A stretch of 64,000 nt of DNA from Prevotella vespertina (GCF_009728485.1 NZ_VVIQ01000012.1:1-64000); one strand, 5' to 3'; numbered from the stretch's first letter, positions 9,222-19,189 are shown. Numbers and translations are program-made. The notes: generated by a model not told the origin, from the sequence alone.

Positions 9222-9914
9222 ATGTTTAAGCGGCTTTATTTTATAGTATGTCTTTTGATGATATCGTTTGTTACGCTTAATGCTCAAACGAGTAATCAGT
9301 TAATTAGGAAAGGAAATAAGAACTTTTCCTCAAAGAACTATGCACAAGCTGAGGTCTTTTATCGTAAGGCTATCGATAAGGAACCTAATAATGCTATTGG
9401 CAATTATAATTTAGCTAGATGTTTACAGGCGCAACATAAGAATGCAGAAGCAAAAAAGATTTACGAGAAAGCGGCTAAATTAGAAACAGATCCTATTCGC
9501 CAGGCTAGTAGCTATAATAATCTTGGTACTATTTATCAAGGAGAGAAAAACTATAGTAAGGCTATTGATTATTATAAGAAGGCAATGCGTGATAACCCTT
9601 CTCATAATAATGCACGTTATAACTTCGAGTTATGTCAACGTCAGCAGAAGAAACAGAATAATAAGAAGAACTCTGGTGGGTCTAAAAATAATCAGAATAA
9701 AAACAAACAAAATAAGAATCAATCGAACAAAGATAATAAACAGAAGAAGAAGGATAATTCTCAGCAAAAGCCTCAAAACAATAATAATGATATGAGCAAG
9801 AGTAATGCTGAACAATTATTGAATGCGGCTATGCAACAGGAAAAAGAGACTCAAAAGAGGCTGGCAAAGGCAATGCAACAACCTTCAGATAAAAAACTTG
9901 ATAAAAATTGGTAA
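9222..9914 (+). CDS. batC: BatC, exported TPR protein
   Basis: This 230-aa protein has a signal peptide (cleavage near LNAQ), two to three TPR units (about residues 22-135) and a highly biased linker rich in Lys, Asn and Gln (about 138-190). A short charged C-terminus follows. The order signal-TPR-low-complexity matches BatC. The stop at 9914 precedes the ATG of the next gene by 11 bases. The A-rich linker coding sequence produces open shadows in other frames; these are not genes. Confidence 0.85.
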   Translation: MFKRLYFIVCLLMISFVTLNAQTSNQLIRKGNKNFSSKNYAQAEVFYRKAIDKEPNNAIGNYNLARCLQAQHKNAEAKKIYEKAAKLETDPIRQASSYNNLGTIYQGEKNYSKAIDYYKKAMRDNPSHNNARYNFELCQRQQKKQNNKKNSGGSKNNQNKNKQNKNQSNKDNKQKKKDNSQQKPQNNNNDMSKSNAEQLLNAAMQQEKETQKRLAKAMQQPSDKKLDKNW

Positions 9915-9925
9915 CTATTAGAAAT

Positions 9926-12490
9926 ATGAAACGATATATATTTTTACTTTTCATACTTTTATGTACGCTTGGAATGAAGGCACAATATGTTCGTGTCGTA
10001 GCTCCTAAGCATGTATCAGTGGGAGAGGAGTTCCAAGTTGAATATACAGTATATACTCAGGATGTTCGTAGATTTCAGTTAGGTAGATTATCTAATGGAC
10101 TTGAGAAAGTATATGGACCTGCAACATCCTCTCAGTCTAATTATCAGTTTATTAATGGTCATGCTAGTAGTTCCTCTACAGTCACGTTTGCGTATGTCTT
10201 TGTGGCTACAAAAAAGGGTAACCTCGGGATAGGACCAGCGAAGATTGTAGTTAATGGTCAAGAGATTGCATCTACGCCTGTAAGAATTAATGCATCTGGT
10301 AATGCAAAGGGAGCTTATGCTTCTTCAAAGGGAAGTTACAATGACGTTCAAGATGATCCACGTTCTTCCTCCTCACATATTAGCTCTAAAGATTTATTCA
10401 TTAAGGTTTCTGCAAATAAAACAACAGTTTACGAACAAGAACCAGTCCTTTTAACTTATAAAGTTTATACAACAAAGAATCTGCGTCAGTTAATTGGTAA
10501 AATGCCTGATTTAACGGGTTTCCACGTCCAAGAAGTTAATTTGCCACAACAAAAGACTTTCCATAAAGAGCGTGTAGGTAATCGAGTTTATAACTGTGTT
10601 ACATGGAGTAAGTATGTCATGTACCCACAGATGACAGGAACTTTAAAAGTACCTGCCTTAACTTTCCATGGCTTAGTTCAAGAGAGTAATAACTTTAATC
10701 CATTTGAAGCTTTTGGTATCGATGATGGTATCACGAATATAAAGAAAGATATTCTTGCATCTGGCTTGTCGATAAAAGTTTTACCATTACCAACTCCCCC
10801 TTCTGATTTCTCTGGAGGTGTTGGTCATTTTAACCTTTCAGGACAATTAAATAAGAAAGAAGTCAAAGCTGGTGATCCTGTTTCTATTCGTGTTGTAGTA
10901 AGTGGAGCTGGTAATCTGAAATTGATAAAACAACCTATTATTCAGATACCTAAGGGGTTTGAAAAATACGATGTGAAGATTACCGACAAGACACAATTAA
11001 CAGAAAATGGAGTTGAAGGAAATATAATTTATGACCAAGTTATTGTTCCTCAACAAGAAGGAGTAGTTTCCATTCCTCCAGTTAAATTTGTTTATTATGA
11101 TTTGGTTCAGCATAAGTATGTTACCCTTCAGACTTCTCCGATGGAATTGAAGGTTATGCGAGGTGATGGTAGTTCTAAAGATATTTTATCAGTAGATTTA
11201 CCTAATGAAGATATTTTACCTTTGAAGGTTGGGGATAGTGCATTGGATAAGGTAGGTCATTTCTTCTTTGGTTCTATTCCATATTATATTATTCTTTTGT
11301 TACTACTTGTTAGTGGATCTATTTTAGCTTATAAATATAGAGATCGTTTCGCTCATCGTGTTGATATGGTTTTGAAGCGAGGTAAAAATGCAAGTAGGAT
11401 AGCTACTTCTCGCTTGCATTCAGCTAATCTATTAAAGATGAAAGGGAGAAATATAGAGTTCTATGATGAGATCTTACAAGCACTTTGGGGTTATGTTAGT
11501 GATAAATTAAATCTCCCAGTCGAACAATTGTCACGTGATAATATTAGTGAACAATTAATGGCTATCAATGTACCAATGGAGGTTATTGACAAGTTCATTA
11601 TGGCTATTGATGAATGCGAGTATGAACGTTATGCTCCTGGAAATGAGAAAGGGAATATGCAAAAGACATTTGATGTAGCAATGAAAGCCATTTCAGATAT
11701 GGAAGAAGCAATCAAAAAAGTAAAGGTTCAGAAGTCTAAGAATACTAATGTTCTTTCCTTTTTGATGATAGCTTTATTAGCTCTCCCTATCCATGCTTTC
11801 TCTCAAACTAAGTCAGATGTTGACAAATTATATCAAAAGGGAAACTATGCACAAGCTGTAAAGGGATATGAAAAGTTATTGGAGCAAGGCGAGTCTGCGG
11901 CTTTATACTATAATTTAGGGAATTGTTATTATCGTCTCGATAATATACCTCATGCTGTACTAGCTTATGAACGTGCCCAACGTTTGGCTCCTAGTGATGA
12001 TGACATTCGTTTTAATCTTCAGTTGGCTCAATCAAAAACAATTGATAAGTTAACGCCAGAATCAGAAATGTTTTTCGTTACTTGGTATAAGGCTCTTGTA
12101 AATCTTTTGAGTGTAGATTGTTGGGCTTATTTGAGCCTTGTTTCTCTATTTCTAGCTTTATTATCTTTGGTGGTATATATTTTTGTAGAGAGAGAACTTT
12201 TACAGAAATTGTCAAGAGGAACACTCCCTTTATTTTTTGTCCTATTTATTCTTACCACATTTTTTGCCATCCAACAAGTATGTTTGTTAGATGCAAGTAA
12301 TCATGGTATCATAATGTTACCATCAGCTGTAGTAAGAGAAACACCTGATCAAAAGTCTAAAGAGATATTCATTCTTCATGAAGGGTCTAAAGTAAAGATT
12401 ACTGATCAAGGTTTGAGTAAATGGACAGGTGTTCAACTTAATGATGGACGACAAGGTTGGGTACAAACCTCTTGTATTGAAGCAATTTAA
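9926..12490 (+). CDS. batD: BatD-BatE fusion protein
   Basis: From the ATG at 9926 the protein is 854 aa, whereas BatD alone is roughly 600. Residues 1-19 are a signal peptide ending MKAQ. A beta-rich BatD region runs to about 445, with a membrane helix at about 448-470 and a cytoplasmic helical domain to about 600. A second hydrophobic segment (SFLMIALLALPIHAFSQ, from about 612) looks like the old BatE signal peptide. It is followed by TPR units (about 628-690), two helices (about 733-757 and 767-789) and an SH3-like tail (792-854). No stop or restart lies at the junction. The earlier in-frame GTG/TTG codons do not give a signal peptide at the N-terminus. Confidence 0.85.
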   Translation: MKRYIFLLFILLCTLGMKAQYVRVVAPKHVSVGEEFQVEYTVYTQDVRRFQLGRLSNGLEKVYGPATSSQSNYQFINGHASSSSTVTFAYVFVATKKGNLGIGPAKIVVNGQEIASTPVRINASGNAKGAYASSKGSYNDVQDDPRSSSSHISSKDLFIKVSANKTTVYEQEPVLLTYKVYTTKNLRQLIGKMPDLTGFHVQEVNLPQQKTFHKERVGNRVYNCVTWSKYVMYPQMTGTLKVPALTFHGLVQESNNFNPFEAFGIDDGITNIKKDILASGLSIKVLPLPTPPSDFSGGVGHFNLSGQLNKKEVKAGDPVSIRVVVSGAGNLKLIKQPIIQIPKGFEKYDVKITDKTQLTENGVEGNIIYDQVIVPQQEGVVSIPPVKFVYYDLVQHKYVTLQTSPMELKVMRGDGSSKDILSVDLPNEDILPLKVGDSALDKVGHFFFGSIPYYIILLLLLVSGSILAYKYRDRFAHRVDMVLKRGKNASRIATSRLHSANLLKMKGRNIEFYDEILQALWGYVSDKLNLPVEQLSRDNISEQLMAINVPMEVIDKFIMAIDECEYERYAPGNEKGNMQKTFDVAMKAISDMEEAIKKVKVQKSKNTNVLSFLMIALLALPIHAFSQTKSDVDKLYQKGNYAQAVKGYEKLLEQGESAALYYNLGNCYYRLDNIPHAVLAYERAQRLAPSDDDIRFNLQLAQSKTIDKLTPESEMFFVTWYKALVNLLSVDCWAYLSLVSLFLALLSLVVYIFVERELLQKLSRGTLPLFFVLFILTTFFAIQQVCLLDASNHGIIMLPSAVVRETPDQKSKEIFILHEGSKVKITDQGLSKWTGVQLNDGRQGWVQTSCIEAI

Positions 12491-12526
12491 TAAGTTATAT
12501 ATAAGTTTATTAGTCATTAATTTTGT

Positions 12527-13222
12527 ATGAGTTTTGAAGCCTTACATACAATTGATAAGTGCGTACTACTTACTCTGAATGGAAGCAATAATTTGTTTCT
12601 AGACAACCTAGTCGTGACTTTGACTTCTGCCTATACGTGGATATTGTTGTATGGAGCTTTACTTTATTTAGTTATAAAAAATAATGAAAATTGGTGGAAG
12701 ATAATGCTTATTGTCGGTACCATAGGAATAGGATTATTGATTGTTGATGGTGTGAATCTTGGCATTGTAAAACCCCTTATTGCACGCCCACGCCCTTTAA
12801 ATAGTCCTGAATTACAAGGAATCGTTCAATCAGCAAATGGTTATTATGCAAGCGGATATAGCTTTTTCTCTTCCCATACGGCAAATGCTTTTCTAATAGC
12901 TGTATTCTTTTGTTTATTAGTACGTGATAAGATTTTTTCTTGTTTCATGTTCTTGTGGGCTATAATCGTATCATTAACTCGTCCATATTTAGGCGTACAT
13001 TATCCTTCAGATATATTTGTTGGTGCAATTTTTGGGACTACAATTGCCATTCTCATTTATTTTTTATATCTTCGCATTTACATTCGATTCAGTGATAAAC
13101 TTCATTATATTTCCACACGGTACACCCGTACAGGTTATAGCTTTGCAGATATAGATCTTGTCTTAACTGTACTTGTCTTAACATTTATATATACGGTATT
13201 TCGTGCTTTATTATTAATATAA
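12527..13222 (+). CDS. PAP2-family membrane phosphatase
   Basis: This 231-aa polytopic protein carries all three phosphatase motifs of the PAP2 superfamily: KPLIARPRP (about 82-90), SSHTAN (115-120, with the catalytic His117) and RPYLGVHYPSD (152-162, with the nucleophile His158). The family dephosphorylates lipid phosphates such as undecaprenyl pyrophosphate or phosphatidylglycerol phosphate. Substrate choice cannot be read here. It is 36 bases after the Bat operon and 10 before queA, so it probably belongs to the same transcript. Confidence 0.85.
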   Translation: MSFEALHTIDKCVLLTLNGSNNLFLDNLVVTLTSAYTWILLYGALLYLVIKNNENWWKIMLIVGTIGIGLLIVDGVNLGIVKPLIARPRPLNSPELQGIVQSANGYYASGYSFFSSHTANAFLIAVFFCLLVRDKIFSCFMFLWAIIVSLTRPYLGVHYPSDIFVGAIFGTTIAILIYFLYLRIYIRFSDKLHYISTRYTRTGYSFADIDLVLTVLVLTFIYTVFRALLLI

Positions 13223-13232
13223 AAACCATATT

Positions 13233-14504
13233 ATGTCTGAAGATACAAAACATATTAGCATTTCTGATTACAACTATCCCCTCCCTGATGAGCGCATCGC
13301 CAAATTTCCGTTGACAGAGCGCGACCATAGTAAGCTGTTGCTTTATAAGCATGGTGATGTATCGGAGGACATTTTTTATAATCTTCCTGAATATTTGCCT
13401 AAGGGTGCGTTGATGGTTTTCAATAATACGAAAGTCATTCAGGCACGTATGCACTTCCGCAAGGAGACTGGAGCACTCATAGAGGTGTTTCTTATGGAAC
13501 CAGCACAGCCAACAGATTATGAATTGATGTTTCAAACAAATCATGAGTGTGCATGGCTTTGTATGGTTGGCAACCTTAAGAAGTGGAAGGAAGGTGCATT
13601 AAAGCGTGCATTTGAAATCAAAGGGCATAAGCTGACACTTACAGCGACAATGGACCGCAGTAAGGTTCAAGAGCAAGCTGGTGGAACTAATCACTGGATT
13701 CAATTTGAGTGGGATAATACAAACATATCATTTGCTGAGATTCTTGAAGCCGTAGGTGAATTACCTATTCCTCCATATCTTAACCGTGCTACAGAGGAAA
13801 GTGATAAAGAAACTTATCAAACCGTATATTCAAAGATTAAAGGTTCAGTGGCAGCGCCTACAGCTGGACTTCACTTTACCGATAAAGTGCTGAAAGCCTT
13901 GGATGAACATGGTGTTGATCGTGAGGAACTTACACTTCATGTGGGAGCCGGAACTTTCAAACCTGTGAAGAGTCAGGAGATTGAGGGGCATAATATGCAC
14001 ACGGAGTTTGTTGTTGTTCGTCGTCAGACCTTAGAGAAACTTCTAAAGCATAAATGTCACGCTGTTGCTGTAGGAACAACAAGTGTTAGAACACTGGAAA
14101 GCCTTTATTATATGGGTGTTAAGTTGGTATTGTCTCCAGAAACGGCAGAGAAAGACCTTCATGTCAATCAATGGGAGCCATATGACTTACCACATAATGA
14201 AGAAGGATTGGTCATTGTGAATGGCAAGGCGATAACTGCAGAGGATTCAATCCGTCATTTGCTTGCCTATTTGAATAAAGACGGATTAAATGTGTTACAT
14301 TCAAGTACACAGATTATCATTGCTCCTGGCTATACCTATAAGATTGTCAAAGCGCTCGTTACCAATTTCCATCAACCACAATCAACGTTGTTGCTCTTAG
14401 TGAGTGCTTTCTTAAAGGGCGATTGGCGTAAGGTTTATGACTATGCCCTCAGCCATGACTTCCGTTTCCTTAGCTATGGAGATTCTTCATTATTGATACC
14501 ATAG
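13233..14504 (+). CDS. queA: S-adenosylmethionine:tRNA ribosyltransferase-isomerase
   Basis: This 423-aa protein has the QueA landmarks FNNTKVIQARM near the N-terminus, GSVAAPTAGLHFT in the middle, the HVGAGTFKPV segment, and the C-terminal TNFHQPQSTLLLLVSAF. QueA transfers the ribosyl part of SAM to preQ1 in tRNA to form epoxyqueuosine. It is longer than the E. coli enzyme because of inserts common in Bacteroidetes. It follows the PAP2 gene by 10 bases; no preQ1 riboswitch is visible before it. Confidence 0.95.
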   Translation: MSEDTKHISISDYNYPLPDERIAKFPLTERDHSKLLLYKHGDVSEDIFYNLPEYLPKGALMVFNNTKVIQARMHFRKETGALIEVFLMEPAQPTDYELMFQTNHECAWLCMVGNLKKWKEGALKRAFEIKGHKLTLTATMDRSKVQEQAGGTNHWIQFEWDNTNISFAEILEAVGELPIPPYLNRATEESDKETYQTVYSKIKGSVAAPTAGLHFTDKVLKALDEHGVDREELTLHVGAGTFKPVKSQEIEGHNMHTEFVVVRRQTLEKLLKHKCHAVAVGTTSVRTLESLYYMGVKLVLSPETAEKDLHVNQWEPYDLPHNEEGLVIVNGKAITAEDSIRHLLAYLNKDGLNVLHSSTQIIIAPGYTYKIVKALVTNFHQPQSTLLLLVSAFLKGDWRKVYDYALSHDFRFLSYGDSSLLIP

Positions 14505-14578
14505 TATTATTCCCTCAGCGTGAGGATTTATAAAACTTATTTATTATAAGTAGACTTGGTATTTAAAAGAGGGAGGAA

Positions 14579-14650
14579 ATGCAGCTAATTGATAAGATAT
14601 TGGTTGTATTCTTTATAAACATTAAGAAGAAAAAAAATGAAAATAGGTGA
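14579..14650 (+). CDS. Possible 23-residue upstream ORF before the Smr-domain gene
   Basis: An ATG at 14579 sits directly after GAGGGAGGA, an unusually strong Shine-Dalgarno sequence for this phylum. It opens a short frame of 23 codons with a hydrophobic middle and a basic end (INIKKKKNENR). It overlaps the start of the next gene (14637) in a different frame. It could be a leader peptide coupling translation, or the purine run could be chance. I have no homology support. Confidence 0.3.
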   Translation: MQLIDKILVVFFINIKKKKNENR

Positions 14651-15857
14651 TAAAGTTAGATTTTTAAGCTCTACTGGTGGTGGAGTCATTGCAGGTTTCA
14701 AAGGTAAAATTGTTTTGGTTGAAGACGAAGATGGTTTTCAGATTCCAACAGTAGCCAGTGAGGTTGTTGTTGTTGAAGATGCCGCTACTGACCGTGCAAA
14801 ACTGCGTATCGACCAGCAGCAACGTAAGATGGAGAAAGGCGAGGATACTCGCAGTATCAAGCAACGTCTGACCGCTACAGGTGCTGAAGAAGAGGAAGTA
14901 GGGGATAATTGGCGTGATGTTGATGCAGACATAGAACCGCATGACGACCCTTCTGTTAATTTTGAAGCTCCAGTGAGAGAACGTGTTGGTGGTGATGAGT
15001 TGTCTATATATCTTGCTTTCACACCTACCGATATAAAGAACCTCACGACTACGCACTTCAAGTCTTATCTTGTCAACGATTCAAATTATTATGTTCATTT
15101 CTCCTACTCTTTAAAGCAGGAAGATAAGTGGGTATTGAAGGCTGTTGGCGAATTGGAACCAAATATGAAGTTGCTGATAGAGGACTTCACACTTGCCGAC
15201 CTCAACGATATGCTACAAGGATGTGTCCAACTTCACAGCTATAAAAAGGATAAGCCTTTCGCACTCAAGCCTACTTGTGACCTTCAGGTGAAGATTGATG
15301 CCGTGAAGTTCTATAAGCTCAATACTTTCCACGAGAGTGTTTTCTTTGAGCAGCCAGCATTGATATACACGTTGATTGAGAAGGATAAGCCTGCTCAGCA
15401 CCCGATGTTGGAACCTTTGACAAGAAAGGCAGAGGACGAAGCTACTGAGAAGCTAAAGGTGGGATATTCTTCCCCAAGCCGTCTGTCAGAAGAAGAGATT
15501 GATAAGAAGACGGAGGAACTTGCCAAGCGTTATAAGTTTGAGCGTAAGAAACCTGCTAAACAGATTCTTAGCGATGACAAAATTATCATAGACCTTCATG
15601 CTGATGAATTGCTCGAGACGACAGCGGGTATGACTGCGGCAGATATTCTTGAATATCAATTAGATGTCTTCCGTCGTACGCTCGACCAATACAAGGCTCA
15701 TCGTGGTAAGAAACTCATTTTTATCCACGGAAAGGGCGAAGGCGTATTGCGTCATGCTATCATTCATGAACTTAATTATAAATACAAACATTATTCTTAC
15801 CAAGATGCTTCTTTCCGTGAATACGGCTACGGAGCTACTCAGGTAACAATTAAATAA
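14637..15857 (+). CDS. DUF2027 / Smr-domain protein
   Basis: This 406-aa protein starts with a small beta-rich segment (KIGDKVRFLSSTGGGVIAGF) typical of the Bacteroidetes DUF2027 family. It has a middle beta-sandwich-like region (about 110-250) and ends with an Smr domain (about 320-406) bearing IDLHADEL and HGKGEG (His364 onward). Smr domains, as in MutS2, bind branched nucleic acids or cleave RNA/DNA; there is no MutS ATPase part here. It lies 15 bases before nadE and probably shares its transcript. Confidence 0.82.
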   Translation: MKIGDKVRFLSSTGGGVIAGFKGKIVLVEDEDGFQIPTVASEVVVVEDAATDRAKLRIDQQQRKMEKGEDTRSIKQRLTATGAEEEEVGDNWRDVDADIEPHDDPSVNFEAPVRERVGGDELSIYLAFTPTDIKNLTTTHFKSYLVNDSNYYVHFSYSLKQEDKWVLKAVGELEPNMKLLIEDFTLADLNDMLQGCVQLHSYKKDKPFALKPTCDLQVKIDAVKFYKLNTFHESVFFEQPALIYTLIEKDKPAQHPMLEPLTRKAEDEATEKLKVGYSSPSRLSEEEIDKKTEELAKRYKFERKKPAKQILSDDKIIIDLHADELLETTAGMTAADILEYQLDVFRRTLDQYKAHRGKKLIFIHGKGEGVLRHAIIHELNYKYKHYSYQDASFREYGYGATQVTIK

Positions 15858-15872
15858 TTTTTTTCATTCAAT

Positions 15873-17843
15873 ATGAAACACGGACTTATAAAGGTGGCTG
15901 CAGCTATTCCTGCAGTGAAGGTTGCAGATACAAAGTTCAACCTTATAGAAACAGAAAAGCAGATTGCTATTGCTGAAGGGCAGGGCGTAGAGATTATTGT
16001 CTTCCCAGAGCTTTCAATAACGGGTTACACTTGTCAGGACCTTTTCCAGCAGCAACTTCTTCTTGACGATACTGAGCAGGCTGTCATCGACCTGCTCGAA
16101 TTTACTCGCCAATTAGATATCACCGTCATTGTCGGTGCGCCTGTAGCTGTGGGAGCATTGCTCCTTAATTGCGCATTGGTCATTCAACAAGGAAAACTCT
16201 TAGGCATCGTAGCAAAGACCTTCCTGCCTAACTACAGCGAGTTCTATGAGAAACGATGGTTTGCATCTTCACAAGACTTGCGTCCACAGCACATTCGCTT
16301 TGCAGGGAATAATATTCGCGTGACACCAGAGTTGCAGATTTTCCGCACATCTGAGGGGGCTACCTTTGCCATAGAAATATGTGAGGATGTATGGGCACCA
16401 ACACCACCGAGCAATCATCTTGCCTTGGCAGGTGCAGAGATTATCTTCAACCTTTCTACCAGCGACGAACTCATCGGAAAGCACACTTACTTGAAGTCAC
16501 TGCTTGCCCAGCAAAGCGCACGCACTATCAGCGGATACGTTTATAGTAGTAGTGGCTTTGGTGAGAGTACGCAGGATGTTGTCTTTGGCGGAAATGCATT
16601 GATTTTTGAGAATGGCTCACTTGTTAAGCAGTCAGAGCGTTTTCAGATTGACCCACAGTTAGTTATATCTGAAATTGATATTGAAAATTTACGTAGCGAA
16701 CGTCGTACCAATAGTACCTTTGTCAACGCGCAGCGTCCTGTTGCGTCAGGATTAGCTGGTGTTACTGGTCAGATTGATGAACTCGCCTTGCACGTAGATT
16801 GCTTGCCACCGCTCAAGCCTATGCGTGAGTTTACGCTGACACGCGAGTTCGACCAGCATCCTTTTATTCCTAAGACAGAGAATATGCAGGAATCTTGCGA
16901 TGAAATCTATAATATTCAGGTGAGTGGATTGGCAAAAAGATTGGTACATACTAATTGCAAATCAGCAATTATCGGTATCAGTGGTGGACTTGATTCCACC
17001 CTTGCCCTCCTTGTTGTTGTCAAGACTTTTGATAAGCTTGGGCTTGACCGTAAGGGAATTGTAGGCGTTACCATGCCAGGGTTCGGAACAACGGGCAGAA
17101 CCTATAAGAATGCAATGGCACTGATGGAACATCTCGGTATCACGATTCGTGAGATTGATATTAAAGCCTCTGTTTTACAGCATTTTAAGGATATTGGTCA
17201 TGACCCAGAGGTGCACGATTCTACTTATGAGAACGCACAGGCTCGTGAGCGTACGCAGATTTTGATGGATTTAAGCAATCAGATGAACGGACTTGTCATT
17301 GGTACGGGCGACCTTAGCGAACTTGCCTTGGGATGGTGCACCTATAATGGCGACCACATGAGTATGTATGCCGTGAATGCAGGTGTGCCAAAGACGCTGA
17401 CGCAATATCTTGTGCGTTATGCTGCTGACACAACTAAGGATGAAAATGTACGTAAGACATTGATAGACATCGTGGAAACTCCAATCTCACCAGAGCTAAA
17501 ACCTGCTGATGATAAGGGAGAAATTGCACAGAAGACAGAAGACCTTGTTGGTCCTTACGAGCTTCACGATTTCTTCCTCTATTATGTTCTTCGCTGCGGT
17601 TTCCGCCCTTCAAAAATCTATTGGATGGCGCAGAATGCCTTTCGTGGTGTTTACCCCGACAGCGTCATTCTTCATTGGATGCGCATCTTCTTCCGTAGGT
17701 TCTTCTCTCAGCAATTCAAACGTTCATGCTTGCCAGACGGACCAAAGGTGGGCAGCGTGAGCCTTTCGCCACGTGGCGACTGGAGAATGCCTTCTGATGC
17801 AATGTCAACCAACTGGCTAAACGAGTTGGAAGGACTGTCATGA
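15873..17843 (+). CDS. nadE: Glutamine-dependent NAD+ synthetase
   Basis: This 656-aa two-domain enzyme has an N-terminal nitrilase-type glutaminase with the triad Glu46 (FPELSITGY), Lys115 (AKTFLPNY) and Cys170 (IEICEDVW). The C-terminal ATP-pyrophosphatase synthetase has the P-loop SGGLDST (370-376). It converts nicotinic acid adenine dinucleotide to NAD+ using glutamine. The full length is typical of the long bacterial form. It overlaps the next gene by four bases. Confidence 0.95.
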   Translation: MKHGLIKVAAAIPAVKVADTKFNLIETEKQIAIAEGQGVEIIVFPELSITGYTCQDLFQQQLLLDDTEQAVIDLLEFTRQLDITVIVGAPVAVGALLLNCALVIQQGKLLGIVAKTFLPNYSEFYEKRWFASSQDLRPQHIRFAGNNIRVTPELQIFRTSEGATFAIEICEDVWAPTPPSNHLALAGAEIIFNLSTSDELIGKHTYLKSLLAQQSARTISGYVYSSSGFGESTQDVVFGGNALIFENGSLVKQSERFQIDPQLVISEIDIENLRSERRTNSTFVNAQRPVASGLAGVTGQIDELALHVDCLPPLKPMREFTLTREFDQHPFIPKTENMQESCDEIYNIQVSGLAKRLVHTNCKSAIIGISGGLDSTLALLVVVKTFDKLGLDRKGIVGVTMPGFGTTGRTYKNAMALMEHLGITIREIDIKASVLQHFKDIGHDPEVHDSTYENAQARERTQILMDLSNQMNGLVIGTGDLSELALGWCTYNGDHMSMYAVNAGVPKTLTQYLVRYAADTTKDENVRKTLIDIVETPISPELKPADDKGEIAQKTEDLVGPYELHDFFLYYVLRCGFRPSKIYWMAQNAFRGVYPDSVILHWMRIFFRRFFSQQFKRSCLPDGPKVGSVSLSPRGDWRMPSDAMSTNWLNELEGLS

Positions 17844-18352
17844 AGCGAATAATCTTTCAACTTATTTTCCTACTGATTCCTCTGTGCACACCTGCGCAGG
17901 GGAATCTTCCTTTACTTCCATTGCCTGTGCTTGAATTATTGCAATATCAGGTGCAGAAAGGGAAGCGGGCGGTTGCACCTTATCTTTTCAGTAAGTATGG
18001 ACTCAGACGAATTCCGACAGAGTTAGTAGCTGATGACACACGTCAGTTGTGGGGGTGGCACGTCGGTCCTAATGCTGACTTCGACCAATCAAAACAACCT
18101 TTCTACAGGCTCTTTGCAAAGAAGGATAATTCAAGCCTTGCTGTCATTGACGATAGGGGAGGAGCGTTGCAAATCGTCTTTTGGGACAAGGGATATTATC
18201 ATACATTGGCGTCTGGTCTTCGGGCGCATGGCTACCAGCTGCAGCATGTGAAGCCTGCGACTAATGTTCTTCGTTTTCAGCGTGAGGGCAGCTCTGTGAT
18301 AGCAGACGTGACGGTGTGGGCAGATATGTACGTCTTAGAGCTTCATAACTGA
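17840..18352 (+). CDS. Small exported protein of unknown function
   Basis: This 170-aa protein has a clear signal peptide (IIFQLIFLLIPLCTPAQG) and a mature part of about 150 residues without Cys pairs or known motifs. Its ATG overlaps the nadE stop (ATGA), so it is translated with nadE, but nothing suggests a shared function. It is probably periplasmic. Confidence 0.7.
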   Translation: MKRIIFQLIFLLIPLCTPAQGNLPLLPLPVLELLQYQVQKGKRAVAPYLFSKYGLRRIPTELVADDTRQLWGWHVGPNADFDQSKQPFYRLFAKKDNSSLAVIDDRGGALQIVFWDKGYYHTLASGLRAHGYQLQHVKPATNVLRFQREGSSVIADVTVWADMYVLELHN

Positions 18353-18758
18353 TAACGACTTGTTTTCTACTTTCTTCTCTTGTTTTTCATTTTGACGATA
18401 TAAAGATAAGTTTTAATTTCTAAGATTGCAAGAAAAGTGAGTGTTATAAAATGTTATTTTGATTATAATGCGTTATTAATCAGTATTTTACAAAATGATT
18501 AGCAGTTATCGCATAGGCTAATAACAATACGCTCATTATTTATTTTTTTTCGCATAGAGGTTCTCTCTAAGCTTCTTTGATGCCATATCTATACGATGCA
18601 GATGCGCCTTTTATGGTGAATAGATAGGCTAAAAACATCATTTTATTTCTTGTATAAGACGTTAAGACCTAACTTTTTACAATAGTGAGAGTGAGAATAA
18701 TATTTCTGTTTTGATTGATAATCAGTAATATAACTTCTTTGCTACTTTCCTCCGATTA

Positions 18759-18988
18759 CAAAATTACAAATTACATATTACATTAAGGACCATCAGACTT
18801 TTCGTATGGTGCCGAATAGGTGAAAAATGATAGTTTTATAATGAATAAAATAATAATTTATAATATAAATATTTTTATTATTATATATAATATATATTAT
18901 ATATAATAATAAACTTATGTTCCTTAGCTGCTGGCAGACATACCCCCACGACCTTAATGTAATTTGTAATTTGTAATTTGTAATTTTG
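18759..18988. repeat. Inverted-repeat element (about 230 bp) with a 40-bp perfect palindrome inside
   Basis: The outer arms are 18759-18788 and 18952-18988. They read CAAAATTACAAATTACA... and its reverse complement, the right arm having one extra TTTGTAAT-type copy. Inside, 18874-18913 is a perfect 40-bp palindrome of only A and T (20-bp arms, no loop). The structure is MITE-like or a remnant of one. No target-site duplication is evident, and there is no transposase gene. Confidence 0.75.
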
Positions 18989-19189
18989 AGAACTGATAAT
19001 ACAACCATAAATTGTCCGTATACATAAGGGGGGATACTTGCTCAATAAAAGATAACTCATGATATATCAAAAAGTTAGACTTAAAATAACATTTTTTAAA
19101 GTAATAGATTCTTGGAATCACAAAGATTTGTTCGTAACTTTACACGTATATAAAAGAAACTTCTACATAGAAATCTACTTACATCTTCC

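Noticed and set aside
9523..9815. Basic and hydrophobic open frames on both strands within batC
   Set aside because: They arise from the A-rich Lys/Asn/Gln linker; batC has the signal peptide and TPR units.
18353..18758. Possible RNA gene in the long gap after nadE's operon
   Set aside because: I looked for tRNA arms, a TTCGA-type T-loop and riboswitch-like stems and found none that hold together; the sequence is simply AT-rich.
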